Shown in pieces: positions 54,534-61,705 of a DNA stretch of 61,705 bases. The first letter of the stretch is position 1. The number at the start of each line of letters is the position of its first letter. The position numbers and the translations under genes are program-made. The notes beneath the pieces are model-generated. The model had not been told where the DNA came from. It searched no databases and saw nothing but the letters and a program-made list of their open reading frames with translations. The stretch is from an uncultured Lachnospiraceae bacterium (lineage in GTDB: Bacteria; Bacillota; Clostridia; Lachnospirales; Lachnospiraceae), in contig CANSUS010000017.1 of the NCBI GenBank assembly GCA_947650155.1, positions 1 to 61,705 on the forward strand. The letters are read 5' to 3'.

Positions 54534-55679
54534 ATGGATTACATACTTTCTACTTTAGGCAACCTCGTTCATCAGACTGCGTTTTTTAATCTTACATGGG
54601 GAAATTATCTGATGATCCTGGTAGCCTGTGTATTTCTTTATTTAGCCATCGCTAAAGGGTTTGAGCCGCTTTTGCTTGTCCCGATAGCATTCGGTATGCT
54701 GTTAGTAAATATCTATCCGGATATTATGATGGAACCGAAAGATGGCGCAGCGGGCGGACTGCTTCATTACTTCTATCTACTGGATGAATGGGCGATCCTT
54801 CCGTCCCTGATTTTTATGGGTGTGGGCGCGCAGACGGATTTTGGTCCTTTGATCGCAAATCCGAAGAGCTTTTTGCTTGGTGCGGCAGCACAGTTTGGTA
54901 TTTTTTCTGCTTATTTTGGCGCGATTGCGTTTGGATTTAACGATATGGCGGCAGCGGCGATTTCTATTATCGGCGGTGCAGACGGACCGACATCCATCTT
55001 CCTTGCAAGTAAGCTTGGACAGACGGCGTTACTCGGACCGATTGCGGTGGCGGCATATTCTTATATGTCTCTCGTTCCGATTATCCAGCCTCCGATCATG
55101 AAGCTTTTGACAACAGAAAAAGAACGTAAAATTAAAATGGGACAGTTAAGACCGGTATCGAAACTGGAAAAGATTCTTTTCCCGATCATCATTACCATCG
55201 TAGTGAGCATGATCCTTCCGACTACAGCACCATTAATCGGTATGCTGATGCTTGGTAACTTATTCAAAGAATCCGGTGTGGTAAGACAGCTTACAGATAC
55301 GGCGTCCAATGCGTTAATGTATATTGTAGTTATTCTGCTTGGTACATCAGTTGGAGCAACAACAAGCGCAGAGGCATTTTTAAACTGGACTACGTTAAAG
55401 ATCGTTGCTTTAGGACTGATTGCATTTGCATTTGGTACGGCGGCAGGCGTAGTATTCGGTAAGATTATGTGCGTTGTAACGCATGGCAAAGTAAATCCGT
55501 TAATCGGCTCGGCGGGGGTATCCGCAGTGCCAATGGCAGCGAGAGTTTCACAGAAAGTCGGTGCAGAATCTGATCCGACTAACTTCTTGCTGATGCATGC
55601 AATGGGACCTAATGTAGCAGGTGTTATTGGAACAGCAGTAGCAGCCGGGACCTTTATGGCTGTATTTGGAATCGTATAG
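54534..55679 (+). CDS. Sodium-translocating decarboxylase beta subunit (OadB/GcdB/MmdB)
   Basis: This 381-residue membrane pump couples decarboxylation of carboxybiotin to sodium export. About nine to ten helices are visible, with the conserved sodium-site region [17 protein letters not shown] near residue 157 and [14 protein letters not shown] near 325. Length is normal. ATG 54534 follows AAAGAGGT; a longer in-frame start at 54486 lacks a ribosome site. Confidence 0.93.
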   Translation: MDYILSTLGNLVHQTAFFNLTWGNYLMILVACVFLYLAIAKGFEPLLLVPIAFGMLLVNIYPDIMMEPKDGAAGGLLHYFYLLDEWAILPSLIFMGVGAQTDFGPLIANPKSFLLGAAAQFGIFSAYFGAIAFGFNDMAAAAISIIGGADGPTSIFLASKLGQTALLGPIAVAAYSYMSLVPIIQPPIMKLLTTEKERKIKMGQLRPVSKLEKILFPIIITIVVSMILPTTAPLIGMLMLGNLFKESGVVRQLTDTASNALMYIVVILLGTSVGATTSAEAFLNWTTLKIVALGLIAFAFGTAAGVVFGKIMCVVTHGKVNPLIGSAGVSAVPMAARVSQKVGAESDPTNFLLMHAMGPNVAGVIGTAVAAGTFMAVFGIV

Positions 55680-55700
55680 AAAACAGGAGGAAAACAGGTT

Positions 55701-57128
55701 ATGTCAGAGCAGGTGAAAAAACCGATAAAAATTACGGAAACAGTATTACGTGACGCTCATCAGTCGTTGATTGCGACCAGAATGCCTACCGATCTGATGC
55801 TTCCGATCGCCGCTAAAATGGATAAGGTCGGCTATCATTCAGTAGAGTGCTGGGGTGGCGCAACATTTGACGCGTCCTTACGTTTCTTAAAAGAAGATCC
55901 GTGGGACAGACTCAGAAAATTAAGAGCGGAATTTAAAAATACAAAATTGCAGATGTTATTCAGAGGGCAGAATATTTTAGGATATCGTCCTTATGCAGAT
56001 GATGTGGTAGATTATTTTGTACAAAAATCCGTGGCAAACGGGATTGATATTATCCGTATCTTTGACTGTCTGAATGATCTTAGAAATCTTCAGGAGGCAG
56101 TAAATGCAACAAACAGAGTAAAGAAACAGGAAGGAAGGGGGCATGCCCAGGTAGCCCTTTCTTATACACTGGGAGATGCCTATACGCTGGAATACTGGAC
56201 GGATATGGCAAAGAAGATTGAGGAGATGGGAGCGGATTCTATCTGTATCAAAGATATGGCAGGTCTTTTAGTGCCGTATAAAGCAACAGAGCTTATTTCT
56301 GCCATGAAGAGTGTAACCAAACTTCCGATCCAGCTTCATACTCATTATACTTCCGGCGTGGCAAGCATGACTTACTTAAAGGCGGTAGAAGCAGGCGTGG
56401 ATGTGATCGACTGCGCAATGTCGCCATTTGCAATGGGAACTTCACAGCCGGCTACGGAGGTTATGGTAGAAACTTTTAAAGGTACGGAATATGATACCGG
56501 ATATGATCAGAACCTTCTTGCTGAAATTGCAGATTATTTCCGTCCTTACAGGGATGAATGCCTTGCAAGCGGACTGCTTAACCCGAAGGTTATGGGCGTG
56601 GATATCAAGACATTATTGTATCAGGTACCTGGCGGTATGTTATCCAACATGGTAAGCCAGCTGAAAGAACAGAATGCAGAAGATAAATACTACGACGTAT
56701 TAAGAGAGATTCCGGCAGTACGTAAAGATTTGGGCGAGCCGCCTCTTGTAACGCCGTCTTCCCAGATTGTAGGTACACAGGCCGTATTTAACGTATTGAT
56801 GGGAGAACGTTATAAGATGGCTACAAAGGAAACAAAAGCAGTACTCCGCGGTGAATACGGTCAGACTGTAAAACCGATGAATCAGGAGATTATTGATAAA
56901 GTTATTCCGGGTGAGAAGCGCATTACCTGCCGTCCGGCAGATCTTCTTGAGAATGAGCTTGACAAGATTGAATCAGAGATGAAAGAGTGGAAACAGCAGG
57001 ATGAGGATGTGTTATCCTATGCATTGTTCCCGCAGGTTGCTACTGATTTCTTCAAATATCGTCAGGCACAGCAGGATAAGGTGGATATGACACAGGCGGA
57101 TACAAAGAACGGAGCATATCCGGTGTAG
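55701..57128 (+). CDS. Oxaloacetate/pyruvate carboxyltransferase (5S/OadA-like)
   Basis: This 475-residue TIM-barrel subunit has the pyruvate-carboxylase-type start ITETVLRDAHQSLIATRMPT, GGATFDASLRFL, the metal-binding HTHYTSG near residue 213, and the catalytic-lysine stretch. It ends without the biotin domain found at the end of full OadA, as expected given the separate carrier. It moves CO2 between oxaloacetate and biotin. Its presence beside a 12S-like acyl-CoA carboxyltransferase is discussed in the findings. It follows OadB by 21 bases with AGGAGG before the ATG and is closed by a hairpin. Confidence 0.92.
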   Translation: MSEQVKKPIKITETVLRDAHQSLIATRMPTDLMLPIAAKMDKVGYHSVECWGGATFDASLRFLKEDPWDRLRKLRAEFKNTKLQMLFRGQNILGYRPYADDVVDYFVQKSVANGIDIIRIFDCLNDLRNLQEAVNATNRVKKQEGRGHAQVALSYTLGDAYTLEYWTDMAKKIEEMGADSICIKDMAGLLVPYKATELISAMKSVTKLPIQLHTHYTSGVASMTYLKAVEAGVDVIDCAMSPFAMGTSQPATEVMVETFKGTEYDTGYDQNLLAEIADYFRPYRDECLASGLLNPKVMGVDIKTLLYQVPGGMLSNMVSQLKEQNAEDKYYDVLREIPAVRKDLGEPPLVTPSSQIVGTQAVFNVLMGERYKMATKETKAVLRGEYGQTVKPMNQEIIDKVIPGEKRITCRPADLLENELDKIESEMKEWKQQDEDVLSYALFPQVATDFFKYRQAQQDKVDMTQADTKNGAYPV

Positions 57129-57157
57129 TGACATCAAAATAAAGAAGCAATAAGTTG

Positions 57158-57190
57158 GGAGGCTGTCTGTTACGGGCAGCCTCCTATTAA
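57158..57190 (+). terminator. Terminator of the decarboxylase operon
   Basis: GGAGGCTG (57158-57165) pairs with CAGCCTCC (57177-57184), with an 11-base loop and a weak TATT tail. Confidence 0.7.
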
Positions 57191-57197
57191 AATCCTC

Positions 57198-57239
57198 TTG
57201 ACAGTATCCCCGGATCAATAGTATAATAACATATGTTAT
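57198..57239 (+). promoter_or_regulatory. Consensus promoter with a palindromic operator over the -10 (TetR autoregulation)
   Basis: A perfect TTGACA (57198-57203) and a perfect TATAAT (57222-57227) are 18 bases apart. A perfect 14-base palindrome ATAACATATGTTAT (57226-57239) overlaps the -10 and continues past it to about the transcription start. It lies 59 bases before the TetR-family gene and is the expected position for self-repression. Confidence 0.85.
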
Positions 57240-57297
57240 CAAACAATAGGTTTCATGGGAAGGTTTTCAGGGTTAAAGAAAAGAGAGGTAGAGGCAG

Positions 57298-57852
57298 ATG
57301 GCAAGGAAAGAAACGGTTACGATCCAGAACATTTTGGAGGCAGCGTTTGAAATGGCAAGGGAAGAGGGTTATGAAGCAGTAACTGCAAGAAAACTTGCAG
57401 CAAAGGCAGGATGTTCCACTCAGCCGATTTTCAGGGTGTATAAAAACATGGAAGAGCTGGGGGCGGATTTATTTGAAAACGCGGTAGTTTATTTTGAAGA
57501 TTTTTACAGTAAATTCCCTAAGGGACATAAAACGCCATTTGTGGATCTGGGCATGACCTACATAAAATTTGCAGAAAAAGAGAAAAATCTTTTTAAACTT
57601 TTGTTTTTACAGTCAGAACGCCATGATAAAAGCTTTTATGAAATTTTAAACGGAAAAGGCGGATTTGTCATGAAGGAGATAGCAAAGGCGAAAGAAGACG
57701 GGTGTAAAGATCCGAGCGGTTTGTTTGCCCGGATGTGGATATTAATTCATGGTGCGGCATGTATGACGATTACCGGAGATTATGATATGGGCGAAGAGGA
57801 AACTGTTATGATTTTGCAGGATGCGTATCAGGCATTTACGGCACAGAAATAA
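57298..57852 (+). CDS. TetR/AcrR-family transcriptional regulator
   Basis: This 184-residue protein has an N-terminal helix-turn-helix (residues ~9-55; EAVTARKLAAKAGCSTQPIFRVYKN) and a helical ligand-binding domain. Its promoter carries a palindromic operator, implying autorepression. Downstream genes on the same strand (RpiR regulator, flavoprotein) may be co-regulated, as the TetR stop is 26 bases before the RpiR start. The inducer is unknown. GAGAGG precedes the ATG. Confidence 0.88.
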   Translation: MARKETVTIQNILEAAFEMAREEGYEAVTARKLAAKAGCSTQPIFRVYKNMEELGADLFENAVVYFEDFYSKFPKGHKTPFVDLGMTYIKFAEKEKNLFKLLFLQSERHDKSFYEILNGKGGFVMKEIAKAKEDGCKDPSGLFARMWILIHGAACMTITGDYDMGEEETVMILQDAYQAFTAQK

Positions 57853-57877
57853 TGTTAAAGTGTAGAGAGGAACGGTC

Positions 57878-58810
57878 ATGGAAGAAAACCAGAATGACAT
57901 CATTACAAGAATTAACGATCACTTTAACAGTATGAGCAAAAGCCATAAAGCGATTGCAATTTTTATTGAAGAGCATTATGATCAGGCAGTTTTTATGACA
58001 GCAGCAAAATTAGGCGAAACTTTAGGCATCAGTGAATCTACGGTGGTAAGGTTTGCAGCAGGGATCGGTTATGAAGGATATCCTGAGTTTCAAAAGGCAT
58101 TGGAGGAGTGGGTAAAAAATAAACTTAATACGGTGCAGAAAATAGGTGCAAAATACGGAAGAAGCTCACAGTCGGAAATCTTAAATTCCGTATTAAGCGC
58201 GGATATTGAAAAAATACAGGATACAATTGTCAATATGGATACTGCGGCTTTTGAAACTGCGGTAAATATTATTTTGGAAGCAAAAACGATTTATATTGTG
58301 GGTATGAGAAGCTGTGAGCCTTTGGCGGATTTCCTGCATTTTTATCTGCATATGATACGCGGAAATGTACAGTTGCTGCGTTCCACCAGTGTGAGTGAGA
58401 TGTTTGAACAGATGATAAGGATCGATGAAAAAGATGCGATTGTAGGGATCAGCTTTCCCAGGTATTCCATGAGAACTTTAAAGGCAATGGAGTTTGCCAA
58501 TGACAGAAATGCCAAAGTGATTACGATTACAGACAGTATTCACTCTCCTATGAATTTATACTCCTCCTGTAATCTTTTAGCGAGGAGCGATATGGTTTCC
58601 ATTGTAGATTCTCTTGTGGCGCCGCTTAGTGTTATCAATGCTTTGGTGGTGGCTCTCTGTCTGAAACGTCCGGAGGAAGTAAAGAATAACTTAGAGCAGC
58701 TTGAATACGCATGGAACAATTATCAGGTTTATTTAAATGATGAAATTAACTTTATTGATGAAAACGCTATGTTAAATAATCCACTCAGGAAAGAAGAGGC
58801 TGATGACTGA
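57878..58810 (+). CDS. RpiR/MurR-family regulator with SIS domain
   Basis: This 310-residue protein has an N-terminal HTH (about residues 10-80; AAKLGETLGISESTVVRFAAGIGYEGYPEF, the RpiR signature) and a C-terminal sugar-isomerase (SIS) domain (about 115-260; IYIVGMRSCEPLADFL and IVGISFPRYSMRT). SIS domains bind phosphosugars, so it probably senses one. The gene follows the TetR gene by 26 bases; 14 bases separate it from the flavoprotein gene. Targets are not visible nearby. Confidence 0.9.
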   Translation: MEENQNDIITRINDHFNSMSKSHKAIAIFIEEHYDQAVFMTAAKLGETLGISESTVVRFAAGIGYEGYPEFQKALEEWVKNKLNTVQKIGAKYGRSSQSEILNSVLSADIEKIQDTIVNMDTAAFETAVNIILEAKTIYIVGMRSCEPLADFLHFYLHMIRGNVQLLRSTSVSEMFEQMIRIDEKDAIVGISFPRYSMRTLKAMEFANDRNAKVITITDSIHSPMNLYSSCNLLARSDMVSIVDSLVAPLSVINALVVALCLKRPEEVKNNLEQLEYAWNNYQVYLNDEINFIDENAMLNNPLRKEEADD

Positions 58811-58824
58811 ACGGGAGTATGAAA

Positions 58825-60159
58825 ATGAAGAGAGTGATTGTAATCGGAGGCGGCGCCGCCGGGATGATGGCAGCATATGCGGCGGCAAAAACATGGAATG
58901 CTGCAAAGAAAGCAGAATGCAGGGACAGGCAGGTACAGGAAGAAGGAGAAATTTTATTACTGGAGAAGAATGAAAAACTGGGAAAAAAAGTTTTTATAAC
59001 CGGTAAGGGCAGGTGCAATGTTACGAATGCCTGTGCAATAGAAGATTTTTTTCAGAATGTGATCAGTAATAAAAAATTTATGTACAGCGCATTTTATACA
59101 TTTGACAACCGTGCAGTTATGGATTTTTTTGAACAGGCGGGGTGCCCGCTTAAGACAGAGAGGGGAGAACGGGTATTTCCTGTTTCAGATCATTCTTCGG
59201 ATGTCATTGTAGCTTTGGAAAGAAGGCTGAAGTCAGAAGGCGTATGTGTCAGACTTCATACAAAAGTAAAGACGCTCCTGACAGAAAAGGGGATGATAAA
59301 AGGGGTACTGCTGGAAGACGGCACTCCAAAAGAAGCGGATGCAGTCATTGTTGCGACAGGCGGTATTTCTTATCCCCTGACCGGTTCAACCGGTGACGGC
59401 TACCGGTTTGCAAAAGAGGCAGGACATCAGATAAAACCCCTGCTGCCTGCGTTGATCCCATTTGAGATCAGAGAGGACTGGTGCAGAGATTTACAAGGGC
59501 TGTCTTTAAGGAATGCAGCCGTCACGTTGAAAGAGGGAAAAAAGGAGCTGTATTCCGGTTTTGGTGAAATGCTGTTTACCCATTTTGGGGTCAGCGGACC
59601 CTTAATTTTGAGCGCAGGGAGCATGTATTCCAAAAAGGTAAATAAGACGTCTGGAACTGCTCCCGTGCAGCTTTTTATTGATCTGAAACCGGCATTATCC
59701 GCAGAGCAGCTGGATAAGCGTCTGCTGCGTGATTTTGAGGAAAATAAAAACAGACAGTTTAAAAACAGTCTGGGCGGTCTGTTCCCGGCAAAAATGATTC
59801 CTGTTATGCTGGAGATGTCGGGAATCCGCCCGGAAAAAAAGGTGAATGAAATTACAAGGGAAGAAAGAAAACAGTTTGTTTCTATCATAAAAAGCCTGCC
59901 GTTAACGGTAACGGGAACGAGACCGATAAAGGAAGCGATTGTTACAATGGGAGGCATTGATGTAAAAGAGATCAATCCTTCAACGATGGAATCTAAAATA
60001 ATAAAAGGATTATTTTTTGCAGGGGAAGTAATAGATGTGGATGCACTTACCGGCGGATTTAATTTACAGGCTGCATGGTCTACCGGATATTTAGCGGGTG
60101 AGAATGCAGGAAACACGATAAAGGCTGAAAATCAGAATGATAGTATTTTAAAAATATAG
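58825..60159 (+). CDS. HI0933/BaiN-type flavoprotein
   Basis: This 444-residue flavoprotein has the dinucleotide-binding start VIVIGGGAAGMMAAYAAA, the KKVFITGKGRCNVTNA loop, VIVATGGISYPLTGSTGDGY near residue 180 and, at the end, GLFFAGEVIDVDALTGGFNLQAAWSTGYLAG. Those blocks define the HI0933 (YhiN/BaiN) family of NAD(P)/FAD-dependent oxidoreductases; BaiN was reported in bile-acid work in Clostridium, but most members have unknown substrates. ATG 58825 is preferred over 58819, which touches GGGAG. cmk follows 11 bases later. Confidence 0.85.
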   Translation: MKRVIVIGGGAAGMMAAYAAAKTWNAAKKAECRDRQVQEEGEILLLEKNEKLGKKVFITGKGRCNVTNACAIEDFFQNVISNKKFMYSAFYTFDNRAVMDFFEQAGCPLKTERGERVFPVSDHSSDVIVALERRLKSEGVCVRLHTKVKTLLTEKGMIKGVLLEDGTPKEADAVIVATGGISYPLTGSTGDGYRFAKEAGHQIKPLLPALIPFEIREDWCRDLQGLSLRNAAVTLKEGKKELYSGFGEMLFTHFGVSGPLILSAGSMYSKKVNKTSGTAPVQLFIDLKPALSAEQLDKRLLRDFEENKNRQFKNSLGGLFPAKMIPVMLEMSGIRPEKKVNEITREERKQFVSIIKSLPLTVTGTRPIKEAIVTMGGIDVKEINPSTMESKIIKGLFFAGEVIDVDALTGGFNLQAAWSTGYLAGENAGNTIKAENQNDSILKI

Positions 60160-60170
60160 GAGGAAAAAAT

Positions 60171-60827
60171 ATGAGTTATAACATAGCAATCGATGGACCG
60201 GCGGGAGCAGGGAAGAGCACGATCGCAAAACTTGTTGCGAAAAGAATGAACTTTATATATGTGGATACAGGGGCGATGTATCGCGCTATGGCACTCTATT
60301 TGCTGCGGGAAGGGGTAAATAAAGAAGATACCGGAAAGATTGAAGAGGTGTGCGAAAAGGCGGACATTTCCATTTCCTATAAAGAGGGAGAACAGATTGT
60401 TTTGCTGAATGGAGAAAATGTAAACGGATTGATTCGTACGGAAGAGGTGGGCAATATGGCGTCAGTCAGCAGCCCGAATCCGAAAGTGCGGGAAAAACTG
60501 GTACAGCTTCAAAAAGAACTGGCAAAGAAGACAGATGTGGTGATGGATGGCAGGGATATTGGAACCTGCGTGCTGCCGGATGCCAATGTAAAAGTTTATC
60601 TGACAGCAAGCGTGGAAGTACGCGCAGCCCGCAGATTTAAGGAACTGACAGCTAAAGGGGAGACTTGTGATCTGAATCAAATAGAGCGGGACATTATGGA
60701 GCGGGATGAAAGAGACATGACAAGAGAAATTTCTCCTTTGAAGCAGGCGGAAGATGCAGTCCGTATTGATTCCTCCGAATTGACGATTGAAGAAGTGGCG
60801 GAGGCAATTATTGCGCTTTGTAAATAA
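60171..60827 (+). CDS. cmk: Cytidylate kinase
   Basis: This 218-residue kinase phosphorylates CMP and dCMP. It has the P-loop GPAGAGKST near residue 8, DTGAMYRAMALYL, VMDGRDIGTCVLPDANVKVYLTA (the CMP-binding part) and an RRFKEL lid. AGGAGGA precedes the ATG. The order flavoprotein - cmk - ispH - rpsA is well known in Clostridia. Confidence 0.96.
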   Translation: MSYNIAIDGPAGAGKSTIAKLVAKRMNFIYVDTGAMYRAMALYLLREGVNKEDTGKIEEVCEKADISISYKEGEQIVLLNGENVNGLIRTEEVGNMASVSSPNPKVREKLVQLQKELAKKTDVVMDGRDIGTCVLPDANVKVYLTASVEVRAARRFKELTAKGETCDLNQIERDIMERDERDMTREISPLKQAEDAVRIDSSELTIEEVAEAIIALCK

Positions 60828-60847
60828 AAGGAAACGGGAGATATTTT

Positions 60848-61696
60848 ATGGAAGTGATACTTGCAAAGAGCGCGGGATTCTGCTTTGGAGTAAAGCGTGC
60901 GGTAGAACGGGTGTATGAACAGGCGGGAAAAAAGGAAAAAATATATACATACGGACCGATTATTCACAATGAAGAAGTGGTAAAAGATCTGGAAAAAAGG
61001 GGAGTAAAAGTAATCGAGTCCGAAGAAGAGCTGTGCAGACTGAAGGAAGGCACTGTGATTATCAGAAGCCACGGAGTTGCAAAAAGAATTTATGCCCTCA
61101 TAGAAGAAACGGGACTTTCGTGCGTGGATGCAACCTGTCCTTTTGTAAAGAGGATTCATAATATTGTAGAAAAAGAAAGTGCATCCGGGAAAAGAATTGT
61201 AATTATCGGAAATGAAAATCATCCCGAAGTGGAAGGAATTAAGGGCTGGACTCTGCACGGCGCAGATGTGATTGAATCCGTAAAAGAAGCTGAAAATTTT
61301 ACGGCTGATCAAAATGAAAAAATATGTATTGTTTCCCAAACGACATTTAACTACAACAAATTTAAAGAATTAGTTGAAATTTTTCAAAAAAAAGGTTATA
61401 GTATTAGTGTTGTGAATACTATATGTAGCGCAACGGAAGAAAGGCAGACAGAGGCAAAGGAGATAGCTGCTTTAGTCGATGTTATGATAGTAATAGGTGG
61501 CGCTCACAGTTCAAACTCCCGCAAATTGTATGAGATTTGCAGCAGAGAATGTGAGAAAACTTATTTTATACAGACACTCGATGACTTAAATTTAGAAGTA
61601 CCTAAAGCTGTTCGACTGATCGGAATCACTGCCGGGGCGTCAACCCCTAATAATATTATCGAGGAGGTTCAAAATTATGTCAGAATTAACTTTTGA
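60848..61696 (+). CDS. ispH: 4-hydroxy-3-methylbut-2-enyl diphosphate reductase
   Basis: This 282-residue iron-sulfur enzyme makes IPP and DMAPP in the last step of the MEP isoprenoid route. The three cluster cysteines are in AGFCFGVKRAV (Cys12), VDATCPFV (Cys~96) and ICSATEERQ. Length is normal for a stand-alone IspH. Its last 20 bases overlap the start of rpsA in another frame; in related clostridia the two are often one polypeptide. Confidence 0.96.
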   Translation: MEVILAKSAGFCFGVKRAVERVYEQAGKKEKIYTYGPIIHNEEVVKDLEKRGVKVIESEEELCRLKEGTVIIRSHGVAKRIYALIEETGLSCVDATCPFVKRIHNIVEKESASGKRIVIIGNENHPEVEGIKGWTLHGADVIESVKEAENFTADQNEKICIVSQTTFNYNKFKELVEIFQKKGYSISVVNTICSATEERQTEAKEIAALVDVMIVIGGAHSSNSRKLYEICSRECEKTYFIQTLDDLNLEVPKAVRLIGITAGASTPNNIIEEVQNYVRINF

Positions 61697-61705
61697 ACAA
61701 ATGTT
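61677..61705 (+). CDS. rpsA: 30S ribosomal protein S1, start only (cut by window)
   Basis: ATG 61677 follows GAGGAGG (61661-61667) by nine bases, in the +1 frame relative to ispH. Only MSELTFEQM is in the window. The identification rests on the conserved ispH-rpsA order and on this N terminus. Confidence 0.65.

Noticed and set aside
59427-60116. 229-residue open frame on the minus strand
   Set aside because: Antisense to the HI0933-type flavoprotein gene, with shadow-like composition.
60677-61339. 220-residue open frame on the minus strand
   Set aside because: It lies wholly inside cmk and ispH in antisense, has no ribosome site, and its Phe/Tyr-rich sequence is the usual antisense image of Lys/Glu-rich genes.
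1-61705. CRISPR arrays, tRNA or rRNA genes, transposases
   Set aside because: No regularly spaced repeats beyond the two-copy 35-bp duplication, no cloverleaf with T-loop consensus found by eye, and no transposase or integrase motifs in any long frame.

Overview
The window reads as a chromosomal segment of an anaerobic, low-to-mid G+C Firmicute, most likely a gut-type Lachnospiraceae (class Clostridia). This rests on Firmicute gene order (era - yqzL-like - recO, glyQS - alaS - rpsU, scpA - scpB, cmk - ispH - rpsA), the two-domain activase/dehydratase giant at 16640-20875, a biotin-dependent sodium-pump decarboxylase operon, a PdxST route to vitamin B6, strong AGGAGG-type ribosome binding sites, and several TTG starts. 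I saw no tRNA, rRNA, CRISPR array, transposase or integrase.

Layout. (1) 1-7107 is the accessory part: a 5'-cut DUF6036-type nucleotidyltransferase gene, a membrane protein, then a compact three-gene run of an OLD/RecF-like AAA ATPase (1522), an HNH endonuclease (3308) and a large NACHT NTPase (4186). The first two resemble a Septu (PtuA/PtuB) pair; the third is a bNACHT/STAND-type sensor whose start overlaps the HNH stop by 4 bases. This is the best candidate here for an undescribed anti-phage system. (2) 7124-16550 holds small membrane and hypothetical genes, the vitamin B6 module pdxST with its divergent MocR-type regulator, a GH105 glycoside hydrolase behind a palindromic operator, and an ECF sigma/anti-sigma pair. 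(3) 16640-26116 has the 1411-residue activase/dehydratase-like protein on the minus strand, a rhomboid-like protein with a C-terminal zinc ribbon, a 35-bp tandem duplication with a SUKH-like gene remnant, and a heterodimeric ABC exporter.

(4) 26213-33048 starts with an odd sigma-70-like protein lacking promoter-recognition regions, then an unknown protein, an M16C peptidase, Era, a YqzL-like protein, RecO and a lipoprotein. (5) 33089-41830 is housekeeping: GlyRS, AlaRS, S21, a CmpB-type membrane protein, a DD-carboxypeptidase, a metallophosphoesterase and ScpAB. (6) 41860-51697 has a flavoprotein, a radical SAM/SPASM enzyme, a DUF6044-like membrane protein, a chemoreceptor whose extracellular sensor seems to contain a carbohydrate-binding beta-sandwich in permuted order, a second DD-carboxypeptidase and TrpRS. 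(7) 51882-57128 encodes a sodium-pump decarboxylase with two different carboxyltransferase subunits (12S-like and 5S-like), one biotin carrier, and the beta and gamma membrane subunits. (8) 57298-61705 has a TetR regulator with a perfect operator overlapping a consensus -10, an RpiR regulator, a BaiN/HI0933-type flavoprotein, cmk, ispH and the first codons of rpsA.

Functional assignments come from reading motifs and gene order by eye; no database search was run. Family names without obvious catalytic motifs are inferences and carry lower confidence. Start codons were chosen from Shine-Dalgarno spacing.
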